In this document: positions 1 to 5,021 of the stretch, piece after piece
How positions within the stretch are numbered: the first letter of the stretch is position 1
Layout of the letters: the number at the start of each line of letters is the position of its first letter
Source: Prevotella sp.
GTDB lineage: Bacteria; Bacteroidota; Bacteroidia; Bacteroidales; Bacteroidaceae
Assembly: GCA_022511055.1 (NCBI GenBank)
Contig: JAFLSH010000160.1
Coordinates: 1-7,053 of the forward strand
Direction of reading: 5' to 3'
Length of the DNA stretch: 7,053 nt
Notes under the pieces: generated by a model
Told to the model about the DNA's origin: nothing
Seen by the model: the letters and a program-made list of their open reading frames with translations, nothing else
The model's database searches: none
Position numbers and translations under genes: made by a program

Positions 1-80
1 GTCGGGGGTGTTGAGGGTGTGGGGCAATCAGTTTGATTGGCTACTACCGTGCGCGGGCGCGTATAGGCCGGTCATCTTGC

Positions 81-272
81 CTACTTGCGCTTACGGTTGG
101 CTCGCTGCTCGCGGTATTTTGCCTTCTGCCGCGCCGAGCCGGAGCCGTGCGCCCCGGTGATGTACTTTTTCTTCTTGGCCTTGGTCTTCACCTTGCCTTC
201 GTTGGGGTCTTTGCGCTCGCCGCCCCGCCCGAAGCTGATGCCGTTTTCCAGAATGGTCTGAAAATCATCCAT
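81..272 (-). CDS. Small, highly basic hypothetical protein (63 aa)
   Basis: I do not recognise the family. The protein has an acidic/neutral N-terminus (MDDFQTILENG), a Gly/Arg stretch (residues 12-20), then a strongly basic C-terminal part that includes a KKKK run near residues 33-36 and ends in RKRK. By count 19 of 63 residues are Lys or Arg. There is no signal peptide, membrane segment or cysteine. The composition would suit binding to RNA, DNA or the ribosome, but that is inference only. The ATG at 270-272 begins 15 bases after the stop of the AICAR transformylase gene on the same strand and has no promoter-like box of its own, so it is probably co-transcribed with it. The upstream spacer reads AAACAGCAAAGAGC, with at best a weak purine-rich ribosome site. 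A longer open frame on the opposite strand covers this region, but it also runs through the whole of the neighbouring conserved gene and is not credible. Confidence 0.62.
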   Translation of the reverse strand: MDDFQTILENGISFGRGGERKDPNEGKVKTKAKKKKYITGAHGSGSARQKAKYREQRANRKRK

Positions 273-287
273 GCTCTTTGCTGTTTT

Positions 288-1475
288 TTAGTGGTGGAAC
301 AGCCTGACACCCGTGAAGGCCATGGCTATGCCGTACTTGTCGCAGGTCATAATGACATGGTCGTCGCGCACGGAGCCGCCGGCCTGGGCTATGAACTCCA
401 CGCCACTCTTGTGGGCACGCTCGATATTGTCGCCGAAGGGGAAGAAGGCATCAGAGCCCAGCGCCACCTTCGTGTTCTTGGCTATCCAGTCGAGCTTCTC
501 CTCGCGGGTCAGCACGGCGGGCTGCTCGGTGAAGAACTGCTGCCATGCGCCGTCGCGCAGCACGTCGTCGTGTTCGTCTTCAGAGATGTACACGTCAATG
601 GTGTTGTCGCGGTCGGCACGGCGAATGCCGGGCTTGAAGGGCAGCCCCATCACCTTCGGGTGCTGGCGCAGCCACCAGATGTCGGCCTTCTGTCCGGCCA
701 GTCGTGTGCAGTGAATGCGGCTCTGCTGGCCCGCGCCGATGCCGATGGCCTGGCCGTCCTTCACGTAGCAGACGGAGTTAGACTGGGTGTACTTCAGCGT
801 TATCAGGGCAATCATCAGGTCGCGGCGGGCCTCCTGCGTGAACGTCTTGTTCTGCGTGGGCACGTTCTCGAACAGTGCGGGGTCGCACAGGCTGATTTCG
901 TTGCGCCCCTGCTCGAAGGTGATGCCGAACACCTGCTTGCGCTCAATGGGGTCGGGCTTGTAGGCAGGGTCAATCTTGATGACATTGTACGTGCCCTTGC
1001 GCTTCTCCTTCAGTATCTCTATGGCCTCGGGCGTAAAGTCGGGGGCTATCACGCCGTCGCTCACCTCGCGCTTCAGCAGCAGGGCGGTGGTGGCATCGCA
1101 GGTGTCAGAGAGTGCCACGAAGTCGCCGTAGCTCGACATGCGGTCGGCACCCCGGGCCCGTGCGTAGGCCGAGGCGATGGGCGACTGGTCCAGCCCGTCG
1201 ATGTCGTCAACGAAGTAAATCTTCTTCAGCGTGTCGCTCAGCGGCAGCCCCACGGCAGCGCCCGCCGGGCTGACATGCTTGAACGAGGCGGCGGCGGGCA
1301 GGCCGGTGGCCTCGCGCAGTTCTTTCACCAGCTGCCAGGCGTTCAGCGCGTCGAGGAAGTTGATGTAGCCAGGGCGGCCGTTGACCACCTCGATGGGCAG
1401 CTCACCCTCCGGCATGAAGATGCGGGAAGGCTTCTGATTCGGATTGCATCCGTACTTCAATTGCAGTTCTTTCAT
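288..1475 (-). CDS. purH: Phosphoribosylaminoimidazolecarboxamide (AICAR) formyltransferase, stand-alone
   Basis: This is predicted to be a cytosolic enzyme of de novo purine synthesis that transfers the formyl group of 10-formyl-THF to AICAR, giving FAICAR. The sequence shows the PurH transformylase hallmarks: KYGCNPNQ at residues 7-14, the catalytic Lys-His pair in SFKHVSPAGAAVG (K66, H67), a late DAFFPFGDN segment, AQAGGSVRDDHV, and the RLFHH C-terminus. At 395 residues it contains only the transformylase half. The MGS-like IMP cyclohydrolase domain that forms roughly the first 200 residues of bifunctional PurH is absent, and the gene starts cleanly with ATG and its own ribosome site, so it is not a truncation. 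As I recall, stand-alone versions of about 390 residues are common in Bacteroidetes, often in addition to a full-length PurH. The symbol is therefore by domain homology only. The start is supported by AAAAAGGAAATATAGGA just upstream and by a promoter box at 1510-1517. A small basic protein follows 15 bases downstream. Confidence 0.93.
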   Translation of the reverse strand: MKELQLKYGCNPNQKPSRIFMPEGELPIEVVNGRPGYINFLDALNAWQLVKELREATGLPAAASFKHVSPAGAAVGLPLSDTLKKIYFVDDIDGLDQSPIASAYARARGADRMSSYGDFVALSDTCDATTALLLKREVSDGVIAPDFTPEAIEILKEKRKGTYNVIKIDPAYKPDPIERKQVFGITFEQGRNEISLCDPALFENVPTQNKTFTQEARRDLMIALITLKYTQSNSVCYVKDGQAIGIGAGQQSRIHCTRLAGQKADIWWLRQHPKVMGLPFKPGIRRADRDNTIDVYISEDEHDDVLRDGAWQQFFTEQPAVLTREEKLDWIAKNTKVALGSDAFFPFGDNIERAHKSGVEFIAQAGGSVRDDHVIMTCDKYGIAMAFTGVRLFHH

Positions 1476-1509
1476 TCCTATATTTCCTTTTTAGTTTGAG
1501 TTCTGGCTG

Positions 1510-1517
1510 CAAAGGTA
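1510..1517 (-). promoter_or_regulatory. Bacteroidetes-type -7 box for the AICAR transformylase gene
   Basis: The minus strand reads TACCTTTG, an exact match to TAnnTTTG. Transcription would begin near 1503 and leave a leader of about 28 bases that carries AAAAAGGA before the ATG at 1475. No good -33 TTTG element is visible, because that region overlaps the 3' end of the CotH-family gene. The site sits in the 53-base gap and implies that this gene can be transcribed independently of cotH. Confidence 0.55.
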
Positions 1518-1528
1518 ATCATTTTTTT

Positions 1529-3196
1529 TCAGAATCCACCACCGGGGAACGGGAAACCGCCGGGAAACTCCATTTTCTTTTCCACGGGCGGCTGAATGCG
1601 GGGCTGCCAGTCCTGGTCGAAGCGGCTGATGCTGCGGTCGAGAAAGCTGAGGCGGTCGGCCAGCCACTGCTTCAGCACACCGATTTCCTCGTCATAGCTG
1701 CTGACACGGTAGGCCGCAAACATGCCAACGGGGTCGAACTCGAATGGCTCGCCCCCGAAGCCGGGGAACATGCCGCCGAAGTCGGGCATCTCGCCGCCGA
1801 AACCGGGGAACATGCCAAAGCCGCCGGGCGCATCGCCCGCCTGGCGCTGCTGCTCCATCTGTTTCTGCATCTGCTTCATCTGCCGTTGCCGCTGTTCGTG
1901 CTGCTGTTTCTTCTCTGGGCTGGCCAGCAGCTCGGGGTATTCACTGAAATGGCGGGCCGTGGCGCTGGCCACCGCACTGGCATGGCGGTCGATGTAGGCA
2001 TTAAGGCTCTGGGTGCTGAGTATGCCCTTGCGCAGCTCAAAGTAGCGCTGCTTAACGGCCTTTCTGAAGGCCGGGTCTTGCAGCAGCCGCTGCCAGAGCG
2101 CCGGCGTGGGATTGGTGTTGCCGCCCTCGAAGCACCATGCCTCCAGGTTGTCGGCGTTGCAGAAGTTGCAGTTGCCGTAGGCCAGGTTGTAGTCCCAGAC
2201 AGGGCCCGCCACCAGCTTGCCTCCCGTGCCGTCGGCCCGCTGCTTCTCCTTGTAGAAGTAGGCACTGCGCTTGTAGCCGTCGGCATTGAGGCTCAGCTCG
2301 GTGTGAATGAAGTAGTCCACGAATGAAGGCACGTCAATGTAGCGGGCATAGCCCGTCTGCGGGTCGGCAAAACGGTCTGACTGAATGACCTGCTCCACGC
2401 TGTCCACGTAGCTCTGTATGTAGGCCATCTGCTCGGGCCTCAGATTCTTCTTTTTCGGGTATATGCACGACCAGACTATCTGGCTGGTCATAATGCCGTC
2501 GCCAATGCCCGGCACCTTCGAGGTGAAGGTGGCATCGTCTTCGTTGTAGGTGTCAATGCGCAGCAGGTAGCCGCCCGTCACGTCGCGGCCCGCGGTGTCG
2601 GTCTTCTTCAGTTTGTTGAGGGCCACCCGCTCCGTGCCGCGCTTAATGGCCTCAGACAAGATGTAGATGCCGTGGTATTCGCCGTCAACGACCAGTTCCA
2701 CCATGCGGGTGCGCGGCCCCCAGTGGCCCATGTCGCGCCACAGCTGGAAAGCCAGCGGGTCGCGCGCCATAGACACGTCGTTATAGGGTGCCAGCAGCAC
2801 CCACTTGCTGTGGGCGGGCATGCCAAGCAGGCTGACAGGCAGCTCGCGGCCGTCGGCCGAGCGCGTCTCGAGGGTGTACTTCTTCTGGTTGAAGCTCAGC
2901 GAGCTGTTGCCGCGCAGCTTGATGCCTATGGGGCCGTCGAAGTCGGCGGACTGCATGTGGGCGGTCACCTTCCGCTGGGCGTTCAGCGCCGTGTCGGTGG
3001 TAATGGTGATGACTGGCAGGTCTGACTGCAGGCGTTCCACCTTCGTGTGCTTGACCGGCGGGAACATGTCGCCCATGCCCGGGGGCATGCCCATGCCGAA
3101 GCCGCCGGGCTGGGCCAGCGTGGGCAGACAGCAGACCAGGCTCGCAATGGCGGTCTGCAAGATGGTGTAGTAGCGCATGGCTCTGGTTTGTTTCAT
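1529..3196 (-). CDS. Secreted CotH-kinase family protein
   Basis: The family is related to the spore-coat kinase CotH and has an atypical protein-kinase-like fold. The substrate in Bacteroidetes is not known to me. From the chosen ATG the protein has 555 residues. Residues 1-28 are a Sec signal peptide (probable cleavage at LAQ). Family motifs are RGNSS (95-99), KKYTLE (105-110), SKWVLLAPYNDVSMARD (130-146), YHGIYILSE (174-182), GGYLLRID (208-215), LNADGYKRSAYFYK (303-316, with the likely catalytic D306) and GPVWDYNLAYGN (331-342, with the likely metal-binding D335). Four cysteines cluster at 343-355 region (C343, C346, C355) and at C244. Between the kinase core and the last helices lies an insert: a Lys/Gln/Met-rich segment (428-452) followed by a Gly/Phe/Met/Pro tract (457-493). 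Similar tracts flank the core at 30-47 and 542-555. An upstream in-frame ATG at 3238 is rejected because it lies inside the promoter box at 3236-3243. The chosen ATG follows AGAAAGGA. A later ATG at 3178 would shorten the signal peptide only. Confidence 0.88.
   Translation of the reverse strand: MKQTRAMRYYTILQTAIASLVCCLPTLAQPGGFGMGMPPGMGDMFPPVKHTKVERLQSDLPVITITTDTALNAQRKVTAHMQSADFDGPIGIKLRGNSSLSFNQKKYTLETRSADGRELPVSLLGMPAHSKWVLLAPYNDVSMARDPLAFQLWRDMGHWGPRTRMVELVVDGEYHGIYILSEAIKRGTERVALNKLKKTDTAGRDVTGGYLLRIDTYNEDDATFTSKVPGIGDGIMTSQIVWSCIYPKKKNLRPEQMAYIQSYVDSVEQVIQSDRFADPQTGYARYIDVPSFVDYFIHTELSLNADGYKRSAYFYKEKQRADGTGGKLVAGPVWDYNLAYGNCNFCNADNLEAWCFEGGNTNPTPALWQRLLQDPAFRKAVKQRYFELRKGILSTQSLNAYIDRHASAVASATARHFSEYPELLASPEKKQQHEQRQRQMKQMQKQMEQQRQAGDAPGGFGMFPGFGGEMPDFGGMFPGFGGEPFEFDPVGMFAAYRVSSYDEEIGVLKQWLADRLSFLDRSISRFDQDWQPRIQPPVEKKMEFPGGFPFPGGGF
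1749..1816. repeat. 42-base tandem direct repeat inside the CotH-family gene
   Basis: The 26-base stretches at 1749-1774 and 1791-1816 agree at 24 positions and are 42 bases apart, which is exactly 14 codons. They encode the repeated motif MFPGFGGE within the Gly/Phe/Met/Pro tract. The in-frame period and near identity at DNA level suggest recent duplication or slippage, so copy number may vary among strains. Confidence 0.8.
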
Positions 3197-3235
3197 GATT
3201 GCTGTCCTTTCTTCTGGTTTGGTCTTCTGTGCCGG

Positions 3236-3243
3236 CAAAGTTA
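3236..3243 (-). promoter_or_regulatory. Bacteroidetes-type -7 box for the CotH-family gene
   Basis: The minus strand reads TAACTTTG, an exact match to TAnnTTTG. The expected transcription start near 3229 leaves a leader of about 33 bases containing AGAAAGGA before the ATG at 3196. A clear -33 element is not visible. The box overlaps the upstream ATG at 3238 and so argues against that start. Confidence 0.55.
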
Positions 3244-3307
3244 CGAATTAAAACTGAAACGGCACACGTTTTTGTCTCTGTTTTTTCTGCAAATGAGATA
3301 TTTTTCG

Positions 3308-3315
3308 TATCTTTG
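3308..3315 (+). promoter_or_regulatory. Bacteroidetes-type -7 box for the 61-residue gene
   Basis: The sequence is TATCTTTG, matching TAnnTTTG, with an imperfect -33 element (TTTC, 3284-3287) 20 bases upstream. Predicted transcription starts near 3322 and leaves a short, A-rich leader of about 17 bases. It is back to back with the cotH promoter box at 3236-3243. Confidence 0.6.
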
Positions 3316-3338
3316 TAGCCGTAAACGAAAACTGTGCT

Positions 3339-3524
3339 ATGGAAAAGAAACATCTGGCCATCCGAAAATTGCTGGCCGCCGTCGAGAAAGAGCTGCTGCA
3401 CAAGCCTGACCGCAAGATGCTCGACCGCCTCTCGCTGCTGGCGGGCTTCCAGGACTGGGACTCCTTCCAGGATGCCCTGCACGGCACCGCCGGGGCCGAT
3501 GAGAACTATCGCGGCAAGGATTGA
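3339..3524 (+). CDS. Small hypothetical protein (61 aa)
   Basis: I do not recognise the family by name. The sequence looks like a compact helical protein: a charged amphipathic stretch at residues 1-20 (MEKKHLAIRKLLAAVEKELL), a turn at KPD, then a second helical segment LDRLSLLAGFQDWDSFQDALHG (28-49), and a polar tail. The pattern of a Leu-rich helix followed by GF-x-x-W-x-x-F resembles short helical modules seen in other bacterial proteins, but I cannot tie it to a function. There is no signal peptide, membrane segment or cysteine. It is monocistronic: a TATCTTTG box lies 23 bases before the ATG, and a strong hairpin lies 35 bases after the TGA. Having its own promoter and terminator supports it as a real gene. 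There is no Shine-Dalgarno sequence, only the A-rich leader common in this group. Confidence 0.68.
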   Translation: MEKKHLAIRKLLAAVEKELLHKPDRKMLDRLSLLAGFQDWDSFQDALHGTAGADENYRGKD

Positions 3525-3558
3525 GCCGTGCGGGCAAGACCAGCGGACAGCGGAAAGA

Positions 3559-3603
3559 AACAAGAGAGGCACTCCCCCGAAAAGGAAATGCCTCTCTCTT
3601 GTT
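3559..3603. terminator. Bidirectional hairpin between the 61-residue gene and rplS
   Basis: The arms AACAAGAGAGGCA (3559-3571) and TGCCTCTCTCTTGTT (3589-3603) pair over 13 base pairs with a 2-base bulge, around a 17-base loop. The hairpin sits between two convergent genes and so can serve both. The tail is only moderately T-rich on either side (GTTTCTTTCC on the minus strand), so it may act without a classical U-run. Confidence 0.7.
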
Positions 3604-3622
3604 GCTCTGCCGTAGAAGCGGC

Positions 3623-3988
3623 TTAGTTCTTGTTGGCGGAAACGGTGCGCTTCTCCTTGATGCGGGCAGCCTTACCAGTGAGCTTACGCAGATAGTAGAG
3701 CTTGGCGCGGCGTACCTTACCTACCTTGTTGACTTCAATGCTGTCGATGTTCGGCGACTCGATGGGGAAAATACGCTCCACACCAACGGTGCCTGACATC
3801 TTGCGGACAGTGAAACGCTTCTTGTCACCATGGCCGCAAATCTTGATAACGACACCACGGTAGAGCTGAATGCGCTCCTTTGAACCCTCGATAATTTTGT
3901 AAGCGACAGTGACAGTGTCACCAGCCTTGAACTTTGGGAACTGTTTGCCGGTTGCAAATGCTTCTTCAGCAACTTTAATTAAATCCAT
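3623..3988 (-). CDS. rplS: 50S ribosomal protein L19 (bL19)
   Basis: This is a component of the large ribosomal subunit, located near the subunit interface. The 121-residue product carries the whole L19 signature: PKFKAGDTVTV, EGSKERIQLYRGVVI, FTVRKMSGTVGVERIFP, SPNIDSIEV and GKVRRAKLYYLRKLTGKAARIKEK. The start MDLIKVAEEAF at 3988 gives the usual family length. An in-frame ATG at 4060 would add 24 residues unlike L19 and is rejected, since it falls in the probable untranslated leader. The ATG is preceded by CAATTTAATTATAAAAGTAACA, which has no Shine-Dalgarno but is very A/T-rich, as is typical for strongly translated Bacteroidetes genes. The gene appears monocistronic, with its own promoter at 4083-4090 and a hairpin after the stop. 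trmD, which neighbours rplS in many other bacteria, is not present here. Confidence 0.97.
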   Translation of the reverse strand: MDLIKVAEEAFATGKQFPKFKAGDTVTVAYKIIEGSKERIQLYRGVVIKICGHGDKKRFTVRKMSGTVGVERIFPIESPNIDSIEVNKVGKVRRAKLYYLRKLTGKAARIKEKRTVSANKN

Positions 3989-4076
3989 TGTTACTTTTAT
4001 AATTAAATTGTTGTATCGTTCCAACGCAACATAGACGGGCAACACGTTACTTCCCTCCATCGGTTACGCCGAAAAG
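3989..4076 (-). promoter_or_regulatory. rplS 5' leader, possible autoregulatory RNA
   Basis: If transcription starts about 7 bases past the -7 box, the leader is about 88 bases, longer than the roughly 17-60 bases implied for other genes here. On the forward strand, 4010-4030 can fold as GTTG-TAT-CGT-TCCA-ACG-CAAC, a two-part stem with a 3-base bulge and a 4-base loop. This is a weak structure. Ribosomal-protein genes often carry protein-binding leaders, but I cannot match this one to a named class. Confidence 0.3.
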
Positions 4077-4082
4077 CGGGTG

Positions 4083-4090
4083 CAAAGGTA
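4083..4090 (-). promoter_or_regulatory. Bacteroidetes-type -7 box for rplS
   Basis: The minus strand reads TACCTTTG, an exact match to TAnnTTTG. The expected start of transcription is near 4076. The -33 region shows only a partial match (CTTT about 20 bases upstream). It is divergent from the nucleotidase promoter at 4130-4161. Confidence 0.6.
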
Positions 4091-4129
4091 CAAAAAAAAG
4101 TGAAAACTATAAAGTGAAACGCGAAAAAA

Positions 4130-4161
4130 TTTGCTCGGAAACGTTTTTTTTTGTACTTTTG
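4130..4161 (+). promoter_or_regulatory. Promoter for the split 5'-nucleotidase pair (-33 TTTG, -7 TACTTTTG)
   Basis: This is the most complete promoter in the window. It has TTTG at 4130-4133, a 20-base spacer and TACTTTTG (TAnnTTTG) at 4154-4161, which fits the Bacteroidetes primary-sigma consensus in both elements and spacing. Transcription would start near 4168, leaving a leader of only about 16 bases before the ATG at 4184. Confidence 0.7.
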
Positions 4162-4183
4162 AAGCCTAAAATAACAATTTGGC

Positions 4184-4948
4184 ATGAGCAAAAAGCTATT
4201 TCTCGGCGGGCTGACAGCCTTGCTGGTCGTTAGTGCCTGCACTTCTCACCGCTATCAGCTGGTGGGGGTGGAGCGCACGCGCATAGTCATCGACAGCCGA
4301 TATGACACCGCCACTGATGAGAAGGCCGCCCAGTTCCTCGCCCCGTTCAAGCGGGTGAACGATAGCATCATGAATCCTGTCATCGGCAGTGTGGCGCACG
4401 ATATGCGGGTCGACCGCCCGGAGAGTGACCTCAGCAACCTGATGTCTGACATCCTGGTGTGGGCAGCCGCCGAATACGGCGAGCAGCCTGTGCTTGGGGT
4501 CTACAACATGGGGGGCATCAGGGCAGACCTGACACGCGGCATCGTAACCTACGGTGACATTCTCGATATGTCGCCCTTCGACAACAAGATATGCTTTCTC
4601 ACGCTCACCGGCGAGCATCTGCTGGAATTGTTCGAGCAGATTGTGGCGGCCAAGGGCGAAGGGGTCAGCAAGGGGGTGGAGCTGGTTTCCACCAAAGACT
4701 ACAAGATGGTATCGGCCAGGCTGCACGGCCAGCCTGTCGACCCGAAAGGCAGCTACCGGGTGGTTACCAACGACTTTCTGCTGACGGGTAATGACAAGAT
4801 GGGGGCGTTCCTCAAGGGCACAGATGTGCGGGCGCCCAGCGAATCGACCAACAATGTCCGCCACATCGTTGTGAGATACTTCCGCGACAAGGCCAGCCGC
4901 GGCGAAGTGGTAGATGCGCAGGTCGAGGGCCGTTTCCGCTTCATGTAA
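4184..4948 (+). CDS. 5'-nucleotidase C-terminal domain lipoprotein
   Basis: This is the nucleotide-binding half of a UshA/CD73-type 5'-nucleotidase, encoded alone. Residues 1-18 form a lipoprotein signal with lipobox VSAC (Cys19), so the product should be lipid-anchored in the envelope. The C-terminal domain follows: VIGSVAHDM (66-74), SDLSNLMSDILVWAA (81-95), the substrate-binding NMGGIR (108-113), TYGDILDMSPFDN (122-134), LTGEHLLELFEQ (141-152), SKGVEL (162-167) and YRVVTNDFLLTGND (191-204). The metallophosphatase half with the catalytic metal ligands is missing from this protein but is encoded by the next gene, 73 bases downstream. The two products sum to 533 residues, close to a normal one-piece enzyme (about 550 in UshA). 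The natural order is reversed, since the C-terminal domain gene comes first. The two products presumably associate, but that is inference. The pair shares the promoter at 4130-4161. Confidence 0.9.
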   Translation: MSKKLFLGGLTALLVVSACTSHRYQLVGVERTRIVIDSRYDTATDEKAAQFLAPFKRVNDSIMNPVIGSVAHDMRVDRPESDLSNLMSDILVWAAAEYGEQPVLGVYNMGGIRADLTRGIVTYGDILDMSPFDNKICFLTLTGEHLLELFEQIVAAKGEGVSKGVELVSTKDYKMVSARLHGQPVDPKGSYRVVTNDFLLTGNDKMGAFLKGTDVRAPSESTNNVRHIVVRYFRDKASRGEVVDAQVEGRFRFM

Positions 4949-5021
4949 AGCGCATTGTAACGCGCAAAACTCAACGACTATCAACGCTATAACACATATA
5001 ATTGCTGAATAATTGCTGACA

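Noticed and set aside
25..39. Short inverted repeat CAATCA-GTT-TGATTG downstream of the 63-residue gene
   Set aside because: The stem is only six base pairs, mostly A-T, with no T run on the minus strand. It is too weak to call a terminator, and the flanking sequence is cut off by the window edge.
33..1499. Plus-strand open frame of 488 codons, longer than any gene in the window
   Set aside because: It lies antisense to the AICAR transformylase and the small basic gene. The translation has no recognisable motifs and consists mostly of Val, Leu, Gly, Ala and His, as expected for the shadow of GC-rich coding DNA. The transformylase on the other strand is unmistakable.
1718..1915. Possible horizontal insertion or mobile sequence inside the CotH-family gene
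   Set aside because: The insert stays in frame, has no terminal repeats or target duplication, and matches the gene's base composition. Expansion of a low-complexity tract explains it better.
1496..2326. Plus-strand open frame of 276 codons
   Set aside because: It is antisense to the CotH-family gene. Its Leu-rich stretch mirrors the Lys/Gln codons of the real protein and should not be read as a membrane segment.
2781..3572. Minus-strand open frame of 263 codons crossing the cotH promoter
   Set aside because: It runs across the divergent promoter region, antisense to the 61-residue gene and out of frame with cotH, and has no conserved motif.
5000..5019. Direct repeat AATTGCTGA, two copies 11 bases apart, before the metallophosphatase ATG
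   Set aside because: The spacing is about one helical turn, which hints at an operator, but two short A/T-rich copies in a 73-base gap are not enough evidence, and there is no promoter box next to them.
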